A stretch of DNA of 64,000 nucleotides from Caldilineaceae bacterium (lineage in GTDB: Bacteria; Chloroflexota; Anaerolineae; Caldilineales; Caldilineaceae): assembly GCA_019637685.1 (NCBI GenBank), contig JAHBVF010000009.1, positions 1 through 64,000 on the forward strand, written 5' to 3'. Shown here piece by piece: positions 1 to 7,355 of this stretch (the first letter of the stretch is position 1; every line of letters starts with the position of its first letter). Below the pieces are notes generated by a model. The model ran no database searches. It saw nothing but the letters and a program-made list of their open reading frames with translations, and was not told the DNA's origin. The position numbers were made by a program, and so were the translations under genes.

Positions 1-1482
1 TAGAGATTATGTCCATGTATTGGGAGAGTCCAAGATCGAAAAAATCCCCGTCAGGGGACTGTGACACAGTCACGGAATCATACTCCGGACTGGTGGCAAA
101 GCATCCAAGATCGAAAAAATCCCCGTCAGGGGACTGTGACTCATAGTAGTTATCGAACCGTCGTGTCTCATAGGTATCCAAGATCGAAAAAATCCCCGTC
201 AGGGGACTGTGACCTGTGTTGACCTCACAGATTTCCACGGTTCCGTTGAACTCCAAGATCGAAAAAATCCCCGTCAGGGGACTGTGACTACATCCACAGT
301 GAAACTTGAATCCCTCAGGAGCACCACCCAAGATCGAAAAAATCCCCGTCAGGGGACTGTGACGTAATACCGTAGTACTGAAACCAATTCCCCTCTTCTA
401 CCCCAAGATCGAAAAAATCCCCGTCAGGGGACTGTGACACAGCTCCATGTCCAGGTATCATTCGCCTTGCCCCCTCCCCAAGATCGAAAAAATCCCCGTC
501 AGGGGACTGTGACAAAGCGCCGTCCGTCCGTGCCGTTCATTCTTAGCGTTTCCCAAGATCGAAAAAATCCCCGTCAGGGGACTGTGACAAAGCGCCGTCC
601 GTCCGTGCCGTTCATTCTTAGCGTTTCCCAAGATCGAAAAAATCCCCGTCAGGGGACTGTGACCAAAATACGGCATTTTGTCCTCCTGCGCTTTCGCGCG
701 ACCCAAGATCGAAAAAATCCCCGTCAGGGGACTGTGACTCGCATCCACTCGATGTGGCTGAACTCAAACCGCATACCCAAGATCGAAAAAATCCCCGTCA
801 GGGGACTGTGACCTTCCTGCCCACCAACGACCACACGCAACCAGCGTGTCCCAAGATCGAAAAAATCCCCGTCAGGGGACTGTGACGCGGATCGCCGGAA
901 GGCGCTCCGCCATGTACACATGGCCCAAGATCGAAAAAATCCCCGTCAGGGGACTGTGACTGGGCCTTGGCCTGCTTCAAAATCTTGCCAAGCATCTCCC
1001 CAAGATCGAAAAAATCCCCGTCAGGGGACTGTGACCAGAACGGCGCGGGCTGGGATGCCGGCTCGGCCGGTCCCAAGATCGAAAAAATCCCCGTCAGGGG
1101 ACTGTGACGTCCTCTCAGACGATTGTGGGCGCATAGGGCCGTTTGCCCAAGATCGAAAAAATCCCCGTCAGGGGACTGTGACCTCGTACCCGCGGGAACG
1201 TCAAATTCGCCAATCTCGTTCCCAAGATCGAAAAAATCCCCGTCAGGGGACTGTGACAAGCATTCTCATGTAACTCGAGTTCATCACGTCTAAATCCCAA
1301 GATCGAAAAAATCCCCGTCAGGGGACTGTGACCGAATATATCGAGCTGTACGCCGGTCAAGGCATACAACCCAAGATCGAAAAAATCCCCGTCAGGGGAC
1401 TGTGACTTGGTGGCTAACCAATCCCCAACCAGCGTGACAGCCGCCCCCAAGATCGAAAAAACCCCCGTCAGGGGACTGTGAC
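1..1482 (+). CRISPR. CRISPR array, distal part, 20 repeats
   Basis: Twenty copies of a 36-bp repeat start at 30, 105, 178, 253, 328, 403, 478, 553, 628, 703, 777, 851, 925, 1000, 1073, 1147, 1222, 1297, 1371 and 1447. They are separated by 19 spacers of 37-40 bp; 1-29 is a partial spacer. The repeat begins CCAAGATCGAAAAAA, then a 5-bp stem TCCCC-GTCA-GGGGA, then CTGTGAC. If a Cas6-type enzyme cuts at the base of the stem, the 8-nt handle would be ACTGTGAC, which fits a class 1 array read on the + strand. The last repeat carries a T-to-C change in the stem, as expected at the trailer end, so the leader lies off the left edge. Spacers 7 (514-552) and 8 (589-627) are identical. No cas gene is in the window, so the subtype is not assigned. 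Confidence 0.98.
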
Positions 1483-1840
1483 TGTATTTCTTCAACTCCG
1501 GGATCATCTTCTCAACTGGACGCCCAAACTCGTCTATCAGCGCTATCGCTCTCGCTTTGGCATCGAGTCTTCCTATCGCATCTTGCACCGTGTTCGCATC
1601 AAGACTACTTCCCGCGACCCTGCCTTTCGCTTCTTTGCTTTAGGTTTTGCCTTGCTCCTGGTCAACCTCTGGGCTTTCCTGCGTTGGTCTGTCGCTCGTA
1701 TGCCTGGCCCTGGTCCGCATCGGGTGGACCCCTTGCATTTCCAGTTCCATACTTTCGTCTGCTTGCTCAGGCGTGTCATTGAACATCTCTACGGCGTTGT
1801 CATATACGTCCCTTTTCTTACACCTTTACCACAATCGTAA
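1483..1840 (+). pseudogene. 5'-truncated DDE transposase fragment (ISH3/IS4-like)
   Basis: This is the C-terminal part of a DDE transposase. The motif YQRYRSRFGIESSYR, which carries the catalytic Glu region, is followed by RIKTTSRDPAFRFFALGF, a hydrophobic helix LLVNLWAFLRW and a stop at 1838-1840. The N-terminal two thirds and the first catalytic Asp residues are missing. The open frame runs back into the last CRISPR repeat, so there is no true start. Recognisable transposase sequence begins near 1520; the roughly 38 bp after the last repeat (1483-1520) have spacer length and may be a remnant final spacer. An insertion or deletion therefore probably trimmed the trailer end of the array. Family assignment is from the YRxRFGIExSYR pattern. 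Confidence 0.8.
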
Positions 1841-2141
1841 ACTACTGAAATTTCACGTTTCTTGCACAAAAAATATAAATTTCACCGGTATGGTACTAAC
1901 GGAATTTTACGTGCAAACCGCCTAACCAGCTTTCCCCTCCGTCGTGGAGTGGGGTATAATGGCGGTCGGGATGAATATTCGGCACGAACAGCGTGGGCCA
2001 GGAAGTCTTACTGCCGAGCTGTGACAGACGCAGAGAAATCCGCAAGCAAGTTCTGTGTATATCGGCGTCATCAATAGCTGTATTGACTTTTTTGTAGTAG
2101 ACTCATTGGTGACTATTCTTCAAAATTCAGGAAAGCAATCA
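1841..2141. other. Intergenic region upstream of fabG
   Basis: About 300 bp without a convincing gene. It probably holds the end of the degenerate insertion sequence, with the 9-mer AAATTTCAC occurring twice (near 1848 and 1878). A good -10 hexamer TATAAT lies at 1955-1960 (context GGGGTATAATGG), but no matching -35 box sits at the right distance. Confidence 0.4.
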
Positions 2142-2888
2142 ATGGATTTTTCCGGCAAAGTAGTGCTCGTTACGGGTAGCAGCAGCGGCATTGGCGCGGC
2201 CATTGCCAAAGAGTTTGCGGCCCAGGGCGCGGCAGTTGGTATTAACTATCGCAGCAACCCGGACGGAGCAAACAGTGTGGCCGCAGAGATTCAGGCAGCA
2301 GGCGGCACCTGCGGCGTGTTTCAGGGGGATGTGAGCGACTTTGACGGTGCCGCGGCACTGGTGAAAAGTGTGGAAGCCGAACTTGGACCGCTTGACGTGC
2401 TGGTCAACAATGCGGGCACCACGCGGGACACACTGCTCCTGACAATGAAAAAAGATGCCTGGGATACGGTCATCCAGACCAATTTGAACAGTGTCTTTAA
2501 TGTGACCAAAGCCGCGCTGCGCGGGATGGTACGCCGCCGGGGTGGACGCATTATCAATATTACCAGTGTGGTGGGGCTGGCCGGGCAGGCAGGCCAGGCC
2601 AATTATGCGGCCAGCAAAGCGGGTATTATTGGCTTTACCAAAAGCTTGGCACGGGAAGTGGGCAGCCGCAATATAACGGTCAATGCCGTGGCCCCGGGCT
2701 TTATCCCGACAGCCCTGACCGATGTGCTGACCGACGAGCAGAAAGCAGCCACCATTGCCCAAACGCCGGTGGGTCGTCTGGGCGAGCCGCAAGAAGTGGC
2801 CTGGGCGGTAACTTTCCTCGCCAGCGAGCGAGCCGGATTTATCACTGGACAGGTACTGTCGGTTGACGGTGGCCTGGTTATGATGTAG
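2142..2888 (+). CDS. fabG: 3-oxoacyl-ACP reductase, SDR family
   Basis: Classical short-chain dehydrogenase of 248 residues, close in size to FabG, which reduces 3-oxoacyl-ACP with NADPH in fatty-acid elongation in the cytoplasm. The cofactor motif TGSSSGIG lies at about 11-18, NNAG at about 89-92, and the catalytic Ser, Tyr and Lys at about 142, 155 and 159 (NITS, then YAASK). The C-terminal SVDGGLVMM end is typical. ATG 2142 is chosen because the N-terminal MDFSGKVVLVTG aligns with the family; an in-frame ATG at 2055 would add 29 unrelated residues. It lies 25 bp ahead of nusB on the same strand. A role in another SDR pathway cannot be excluded, but sequence and length favour FabG. Confidence 0.85.
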   Translation: MDFSGKVVLVTGSSSGIGAAIAKEFAAQGAAVGINYRSNPDGANSVAAEIQAAGGTCGVFQGDVSDFDGAAALVKSVEAELGPLDVLVNNAGTTRDTLLLTMKKDAWDTVIQTNLNSVFNVTKAALRGMVRRRGGRIINITSVVGLAGQAGQANYAASKAGIIGFTKSLAREVGSRNITVNAVAPGFIPTALTDVLTDEQKAATIAQTPVGRLGEPQEVAWAVTFLASERAGFITGQVLSVDGGLVMM

Positions 2889-2913
2889 GCTTTGGCCTGG
2901 AGCAGAAAACCCA

Positions 2914-3459
2914 ATGGCTGGCAATGTGTACAAGCCTTCCCGAACCACAAAACCGAAACCTGAAACCGATGATTTCGAGACCGGTCAGTTTGACAGCGCG
3001 TTGAAGGAAGACGGCACACGCAAAAGTGGCTATTCTCAACAGATCGAGCAGAGGCGCAAGGCCCGGCGGGCTGCGTTGCAGGCGCTCTATGAGATAGACA
3101 CAACCAGCCACAAGCCAGGGAATGTGTTGGAAGCCCGCCAAGCCACAAGCCGCTTGGAGCAGGAAGGATTGGCCTTTCTGCGTTGGATTATCAGCGGTGT
3201 GGTGGCCCACCGGGATGATATGGATCAGTTGATCGCCCGCTATGCGCCCGAGTGGCCCATCGACCAGTTGGCGGTAATCGACCGCAATATCCTGCGCATG
3301 TCCATCTTTGAATTGTTGAATCCCGATTCTGACGCGCCTTCTAAAGTAGTGGTCAACGAAGCGGTGGAACTGGCCAAAATTTTTGGCAGCGACAGCAGCC
3401 CCCGCTTCATCAACGGTGTGCTGGGGACCGCGCTGAAGGAGATGGCGGCCACGCCGTAG
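2914..3459 (+). CDS. nusB: Transcription antitermination factor NusB
   Basis: NusB binds boxA RNA with NusE (ribosomal protein S10) and supports antitermination on rRNA operons. The protein has 181 residues. The all-helical NusB domain begins near residue 46 (RRKARRAALQALYEID) and ends with the characteristic VDRNILRMSIFELL-like segment (here VIDRNILRMSIFELL), VVVNEAVELAKIFGS and RFINGVLG. The first 45 residues are a polar extension not found in the usual 130-150-residue family members. The start ATG has a GGAG 11 bp upstream, inside the short fabG-nusB gap, so the two genes are probably cotranscribed. Confidence 0.92.
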   Translation: MAGNVYKPSRTTKPKPETDDFETGQFDSALKEDGTRKSGYSQQIEQRRKARRAALQALYEIDTTSHKPGNVLEARQATSRLEQEGLAFLRWIISGVVAHRDDMDQLIARYAPEWPIDQLAVIDRNILRMSIFELLNPDSDAPSKVVVNEAVELAKIFGSDSSPRFINGVLGTALKEMAATP

Positions 3460-3517
3460 ATTCCAAACTCACACAGCGCCCGTCCTTTGCCCTACTTACC
3501 CTAGATGATAGATACCT

Positions 3518-4279
3518 ATGGACAGCTTTTTTGGTATTGGCCCGCTTGAACTGATATTCATCCTCATCTTCGCGCTGATTTTCCTTGGCCCGGAGCGGTT
3601 GCCGGGCGCGGTGCGCCAGATCGTCAGCCTTGTTCGCCAGATACAGAACCTCTCCAGCACCCTCAGCCAACAGTTGGGCGACGAACTCGGCGACATTCGC
3701 GAGCTGGACCCGCGCTATCAACTGCAACAGATGCTGGACGAGCCGGACGAAAAGGAAAAAGAAGCGGCCAAAAAGGCAGAAGAAAAGAAGGAAGCCGCCG
3801 CTAAAAAAGCCGAGGAACAGCGCAAAGCTGACGAGAAAAAGAAGGCAGAAGCGAAGAAAAAAGCAGAAGAGGAAAAAAAGAGAGCAGAAGAGGCAGCCAA
3901 AACAACGGAACCCCAGACAAGCGATGTACCGTCAGGAGATACGGATAGCCCTGGGGAGGATGCCCAGCCAAGCGCCGACCCAGAGAGTTCATCCGCAGCA
4001 GTCCCGGCCCCGGCGGCCACTGTCACACAGCCCCGCGACGACGAACAGACCTCGCCCGCGTCCGCGCCCTTTGTCCGACAAAAGGCCGACGCCAAAGCCA
4101 AAGAAGAGGCGCGGGCGGCTGCTAATTCACTGATTCCCAAAGCAACCGAAAACTCCATTGCGCCCCCCCAGCAGAAGACTGAGACACCAGTGAACGGAAC
4201 TGGTGATGAATCGGCCCCCCCCACAGAGACATCTGCACAAGAGAACGAAAGCGCGATTGCTACAGAGGAGCAGGCATGA
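3518..4279 (+). CDS. tatB: Sec-independent translocase protein TatA/TatB-like
   Basis: Single-span Tat component. Residues 1-30 show the hallmark short transmembrane helix followed by LGPERLPGAVRQ, with an acidic residue (GPLELI) in the helix start as in TatB, then an amphipathic helix to about residue 65. The remainder is unusual: a Lys/Ala/Glu-rich probable coiled coil (about 80-130) and then a Pro/Thr/Ser/Glu-rich tail, for 253 residues in all, longer than most TatA (60-90) or TatB (100-180). The stop overlaps the tatC start by an ATGA overlap, so the two are translationally coupled. TatA or TatB cannot be separated by sequence alone; LGPERLP favours TatB. Confidence 0.85.
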   Translation: MDSFFGIGPLELIFILIFALIFLGPERLPGAVRQIVSLVRQIQNLSSTLSQQLGDELGDIRELDPRYQLQQMLDEPDEKEKEAAKKAEEKKEAAAKKAEEQRKADEKKKAEAKKKAEEEKKRAEEAAKTTEPQTSDVPSGDTDSPGEDAQPSADPESSSAAVPAPAATVTQPRDDEQTSPASAPFVRQKADAKAKEEARAAANSLIPKATENSIAPPQQKTETPVNGTGDESAPPTETSAQENESAIATEEQA

Positions 4280-5058
4280 GTCAGGCCATCGCACCCATCC
4301 CAGAAGACTTGGATAACAGCCGCATGGGGCTGCTGGATCATCTGTCCGAATTACGAGATCGGCTGATCTGGATTGTTGCCGCGCTGGCCATTGGAACAAT
4401 GGTCAGCTTTCTCTTTGTCACACCACTGCTGCAATTTATTACCGCGCCTGTGGGCACAAAACTGCAAGCCCTGGGGCCGACAGATACCATCGGCATCTTT
4501 TTCAAAGTGGGTTTTGCTGCCGGTGCGGTCTTTGCCATGCCCGTGCTGGTCTACCAGATTGTCGCCTTTATTGCGCCTGGCCTCTACCCCCACGAAAAAC
4601 GCACCCTTCTGATTTTGATGCCCGGCATTATGCTCCTCTTCTTTATCGGCGCATCCTTCGCCTATTTCATTATGCTGCCCGTGGCCGTGGGATTTTTGCA
4701 GAATTTTCTGGGCACAGTCATCAATCAGGAATGGACGATTGACAAGTATATTGGCTTTGTCACCCGCATCGTCTTCTGGATCGGCGTCTTTTTCGAGACG
4801 CCGCTGGTGATTGCCTTTATGGCCCGCATCGGGCTGGTCAGTGGCCCTCAACTGCTCAACTACTGGCGACAGGCGATTGTGATTGTATCGGTGGTGGCGG
4901 CGATGATCACGCCTACCGTCGATCCGGTCAATATGGCGATTGTGATGCTGCCTCTGATTCTGCTCTTCTTTATGGGTGTGGGGCTGGCCTACATTCTCTA
5001 CAAACCCCGTGCCCCGCGCAGTCTGGACGAGATGGACTGGGGCGGAGATGACGACTGA
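4276..5058 (+). CDS. tatC: Twin-arginine translocase subunit TatC
   Basis: Polytopic Tat receptor subunit (260 residues) that binds twin-arginine signal peptides with TatB. It starts with the conserved cytoplasmic segment MGLLDHLSELRDRL near residue 17, has about six hydrophobic helices, and shows the family PVLVYQIVAFIAPGLYPHEKR segment (about 94-115) and the late AAMITPTVDP loop. The ATG overlaps the preceding tat stop codon, and its own stop overlaps the next gene by 11 nt, indicating one transcription unit. Confidence 0.95.
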   Translation: MSQAIAPIPEDLDNSRMGLLDHLSELRDRLIWIVAALAIGTMVSFLFVTPLLQFITAPVGTKLQALGPTDTIGIFFKVGFAAGAVFAMPVLVYQIVAFIAPGLYPHEKRTLLILMPGIMLLFFIGASFAYFIMLPVAVGFLQNFLGTVINQEWTIDKYIGFVTRIVFWIGVFFETPLVIAFMARIGLVSGPQLLNYWRQAIVIVSVVAAMITPTVDPVNMAIVMLPLILLFFMGVGLAYILYKPRAPRSLDEMDWGGDDD

Positions 5059-6088
5059 TCGGGCGGAGCTGATTGCCCGAAAAACTGAGGTGATTGCAGA
5101 GCTGGTCGGCACTCGTCGCAGCCTGGACGCGGCCCGGCAGGCTGCCGACAGGGGGGCGAACGCCGACCGGCTCTCCTTTTTACAGGCAGAAGTGGCTCGA
5201 TTGCAGGCAGAGGAGCAGCGATTGCGGCTCGCCATCGATCGTGCGCCTGTATTCACCGCCCCCGTACAGAAAGAAATGCCCGTGCAGGAAAGTTTCGACG
5301 TATTCATCACCGCTGGCTATGACCCGGACAAGGCCGATCCCCTGCTGGCCGCGGCCGGCGTAGACCACAAATCGCTCGTCCCTGTGGCGGGCAAACCGAT
5401 GATCTGGCATGTGGTGCGGGCTTTTGTTGAGAGCCGGCGGGCAGGCGAAATTGTCATTGTCGGGCTGGGGCCGGAGCACGGGCTGGACTTTGGCGTGCCC
5501 GTGCATTATGTGCCCAACCAGCCCAGCCTGTGGGCCAGCCAGAACGCGGGTGTGCGCCGTCTGCGGGAATTGAACGGCGAGGACCGGCTGATTGTGGGCA
5601 CGACCGCTGACATTCCCCTGCTAACCAGCGAGATTGTGCGCTGGTTCATCGACCAAAGCCAGCCCTACGACCGGGAATTATACTGGGGGATTGTGCCAGA
5701 GGATGTGATGATGACCGGCTTCCCCAACAGCAAACGCAGCTATCTGCCCCTGCGCGAAGGGCGTTTTTGCAGCGGTGATCTCTATTTGGGACGGCTATCC
5801 ACGGCAGAGCAGATTCAGGAGAAGATGCGGGGCTTTATTGAGAATCGCAAGAGTGTTGTACGTCAGTTGCTTCTGCTGGGGCCAGGCGTCATTCTGCGTT
5901 TCCTCTTCCGCCGTCTTGCCATCGACGATCTGCTCGGTGTGGTGCAGCGGGCTTTTGGCATTACAGGCAAGCCGGTCATTCTGCCTTTTGCCGAAGCGGG
6001 GATGGATGTGGATAAACCGTTCCAGTGGGAGCAGGTGAAGGACTATCTGGTCCGTCATCCCGAACATCCGGCGAATCGGGATAGTTGA
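5048..6088 (+). CDS. Nucleotidyltransferase-like protein with N-terminal coiled coil
   Basis: 346 residues. Residues 1-75 are a charged heptad-rich coiled coil. From about 80 on the sequence resembles the NTP-transferase (MobA/GlmU-like) Rossmann fold: FDVFITAGYDPDKADPLL, then KSLVPVAGKPMIWHVV (the KPM motif of the nucleotide site), then DRLIVGTTADIPLLTSE with the Asp expected to bind metal and nucleotide. The C-terminal third has a hydrophobic stretch (VVRQLLLLGPGVILRFLF). The ATG at 5048 lies inside the end of tatC (11-nt overlap), so it belongs to the tat operon. Substrate unknown; similar genes in Chloroflexota are annotated only as nucleotidyltransferase family. Confidence 0.7.
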   Translation: MTTDRAELIARKTEVIAELVGTRRSLDAARQAADRGANADRLSFLQAEVARLQAEEQRLRLAIDRAPVFTAPVQKEMPVQESFDVFITAGYDPDKADPLLAAAGVDHKSLVPVAGKPMIWHVVRAFVESRRAGEIVIVGLGPEHGLDFGVPVHYVPNQPSLWASQNAGVRRLRELNGEDRLIVGTTADIPLLTSEIVRWFIDQSQPYDRELYWGIVPEDVMMTGFPNSKRSYLPLREGRFCSGDLYLGRLSTAEQIQEKMRGFIENRKSVVRQLLLLGPGVILRFLFRRLAIDDLLGVVQRAFGITGKPVILPFAEAGMDVDKPFQWEQVKDYLVRHPEHPANRDS

Positions 6089-6095
6089 TAAGGTG

Positions 6096-6143
6096 ATTGG
6101 TTGATTAGATGCGGTCGATCACCCAATAAACTAATCAACCAAT
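6096..6143. repeat. Inverted repeat built from TGATTGG-type heptamers
   Basis: ATTGGTTGATTAG (6096-6108) pairs perfectly with CTAATCAACCAAT (6131-6143) around a 22-nt loop. The same short-word family recurs at 9956-9980 and 46672-46702. It lies between the nucleotidyltransferase-like gene and the PAP2 gene and has no T tract. Confidence 0.7.
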
Positions 6144-6170
6144 AAACCAATCCCAACCCTGGAGTGTATC

Positions 6171-6755
6171 GTGTCACCCCTCTTTTCTTCCCTCTTTTCT
6201 TTCCTCACCTCCTTCCTCTCCCCCCTCGACGAATCCATCAGCGCCCACATCGCTCTGGACGAATCCCAGCGCAATTGGCGCAACCCCCTCTTTTGGCTGG
6301 CAAATGTGGGCGCGCACCTGGGCGACAGTCTGCTGTGGGCGGGGATTACCGCGCTGCTGTGGCGAAAGGCTGGAGACGATCCGGCGCGCAAGCGTCTGCT
6401 GTCGGGCTGGATGGCGGCCTTTGCCGGCGCGGTCTTTGTCACGCTGGCGATCAAACGCGTCTTTCGCCGTCCCCGCCCCGGCACGGGACAGATGCTCTAT
6501 GGCCCCGGCGCGGATCAGCACAGCTTCCCCAGCGGCCACGGCGCGCGGGTGGGGGTCATCCTCGTCTGGGCCGAAGCGCTGTGGCCCGGCGCTGGCTGGC
6601 TGGCCCCACTCATTGGCCTGTGGATCGGCTGGGCGCGGGTGGCCATGGGTATTCATTACGCGGGGGATGTGCTGGCCGGGGTGGCGCTGGGCTGGGGTGT
6701 GGGGCGTCTGGCGCAAAAGGGCGTGTGGGGTGATCGACGGAGGACGGACGAGTAA
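6171..6755 (+). CDS. PAP2 family membrane phosphatase
   Basis: Membrane phosphatase of the type 2 phosphatidic-acid phosphatase / undecaprenyl-diphosphatase (BacA-independent) superfamily, 194 residues. All three signature blocks are present: KRVFRRPRPG (about 95-104), FPSGHGA (about 121-127) and ARVAMGIHYAGDV (about 155-167), which supply the Lys/Arg, the first His and the Arg-His pair of the active site. Several hydrophobic helices surround them. The start is GTG 6171, with GGAG six bases upstream. It most likely dephosphorylates a lipid phosphate such as phosphatidic acid or undecaprenyl diphosphate; the substrate cannot be read from sequence. Confidence 0.88.
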   Translation: MSPLFSSLFSFLTSFLSPLDESISAHIALDESQRNWRNPLFWLANVGAHLGDSLLWAGITALLWRKAGDDPARKRLLSGWMAAFAGAVFVTLAIKRVFRRPRPGTGQMLYGPGADQHSFPSGHGARVGVILVWAEALWPGAGWLAPLIGLWIGWARVAMGIHYAGDVLAGVALGWGVGRLAQKGVWGDRRRTDE

Positions 6756-6845
6756 GACGAGTCGGCGGCGGGAAGATTTTGCTTTGAATCTGTCTATCTG
6801 CTCGGATTGCCAGCGCTGGGATGGGTGAAGCACGTGGACATTAAG

Positions 6846-6902
6846 AAACGGATCGGGTAACGTCCAGCCTGCCTGATTGGTCCGACGTTACCCGATCCGT
6901 TT
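6846..6902 (+). terminator. Rho-independent terminator after the PAP2 gene
   Basis: A perfect 19-bp stem (6846-6864 with 6884-6902), 19-nt loop, with the stem ending in TTTT. It lies about 90 bp after the PAP2 stop and probably ends the tat/PAP2 transcription unit. Confidence 0.8.
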
Positions 6903-6943
6903 TGCTACGCTGTTTCAATCTGTGAAAATATGTAGTGAGCGGA

Positions 6944-7049
6944 CTGATAGTGAAAGAAGCTGGACGCTGATAAACGCAGAGGAACGCAGATTTTTGCTCT
7001 GGATCAGCGTCCCATTTTCTGTTCCATCATCAACCTGAACAGCACACAA
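6944..7049. repeat. Dispersed self-complementary repeat, family A, copy 1
   Basis: About 105 bp whose halves pair: GGACGCTGAT (6962-6971) with ATCAGCGTCC (7002-7011), extended outward with mismatches. A close copy lies at 13228-13352, and shorter related pieces at 7297-7325 and 32909-32975. No coding capacity. Confidence 0.7.
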
Positions 7050-7112
7050 TCCGTGAAAATCTGTGCTATCTGTGGATGATTCTCATCGTCAACGGCGTCA
7101 ACCGGCTATGTC

Positions 7113-7289
7113 GCCTGATCGTGACTATTCAGGCCAGCGCCGGTTGAGCAGGCCACAGCAGTTTGTGGCCGTGTCGAAACTCAGCGGGTAGACCCGCAAA
7201 CTGGTTTCGATACGCCTGGAAACAGCCCCAGGCTACTCAACCGACGTTTGCTAACCGGCTGGCTTATGGCTGAATAGTCACGCCTGATC
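7113..7289. mobile_element. MITE-like element with 8-bp target-site duplication
   Basis: A 161-bp element (7121-7281) with 12-bp perfect terminal inverted repeats, GTGACTATTCAG at the left and CTGAATAGTCAC at the right. The homology extends inward with gaps (CCGGTTGAG / TAGCAAACG side). It is flanked on both sides by the direct repeat GCCTGATC (7113-7120 and 7282-7289), the expected mark of transposition. The interior has several small hairpins, for example GGCCAC...GTGGCC and GCGGGT-AG-ACCCGC. It encodes no protein, so a transposase elsewhere in the genome must have mobilised it. Confidence 0.85.
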
Positions 7290-7355
7290 TGAAAATAGCC
7301 ACGGATGAACGCTGACCTGAAATCGCTCCACTTCCCCGCGGACATAGCGTTGCTG

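Noticed and set aside
315-1588. Open reading frames on both strands across the CRISPR array
   Set aside because: The 36-bp repeat with 37-40-bp spacers gives about 75-bp periodicity, so repeat translations recur as SQSPDGDFFDLG or QDRKNPRQGTVT words. There is no gene; the array explains them.
1862-2077. Two overlapping short frames after the transposase fragment
   Set aside because: No ribosome site and no family resemblance; they read through a probable IS remnant.
2109-2118. GTGACTATTC, matching the end of the MITE
   Set aside because: Only 10 bases match and no partner end or target duplication is visible nearby, so it is treated as chance.
4351-5310. Long minus-strand frame over tatC
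   Set aside because: Shadow of tatC and the next gene. It is His/Asn/Gln-rich with no domain, as expected from antisense of membrane-helix codons.
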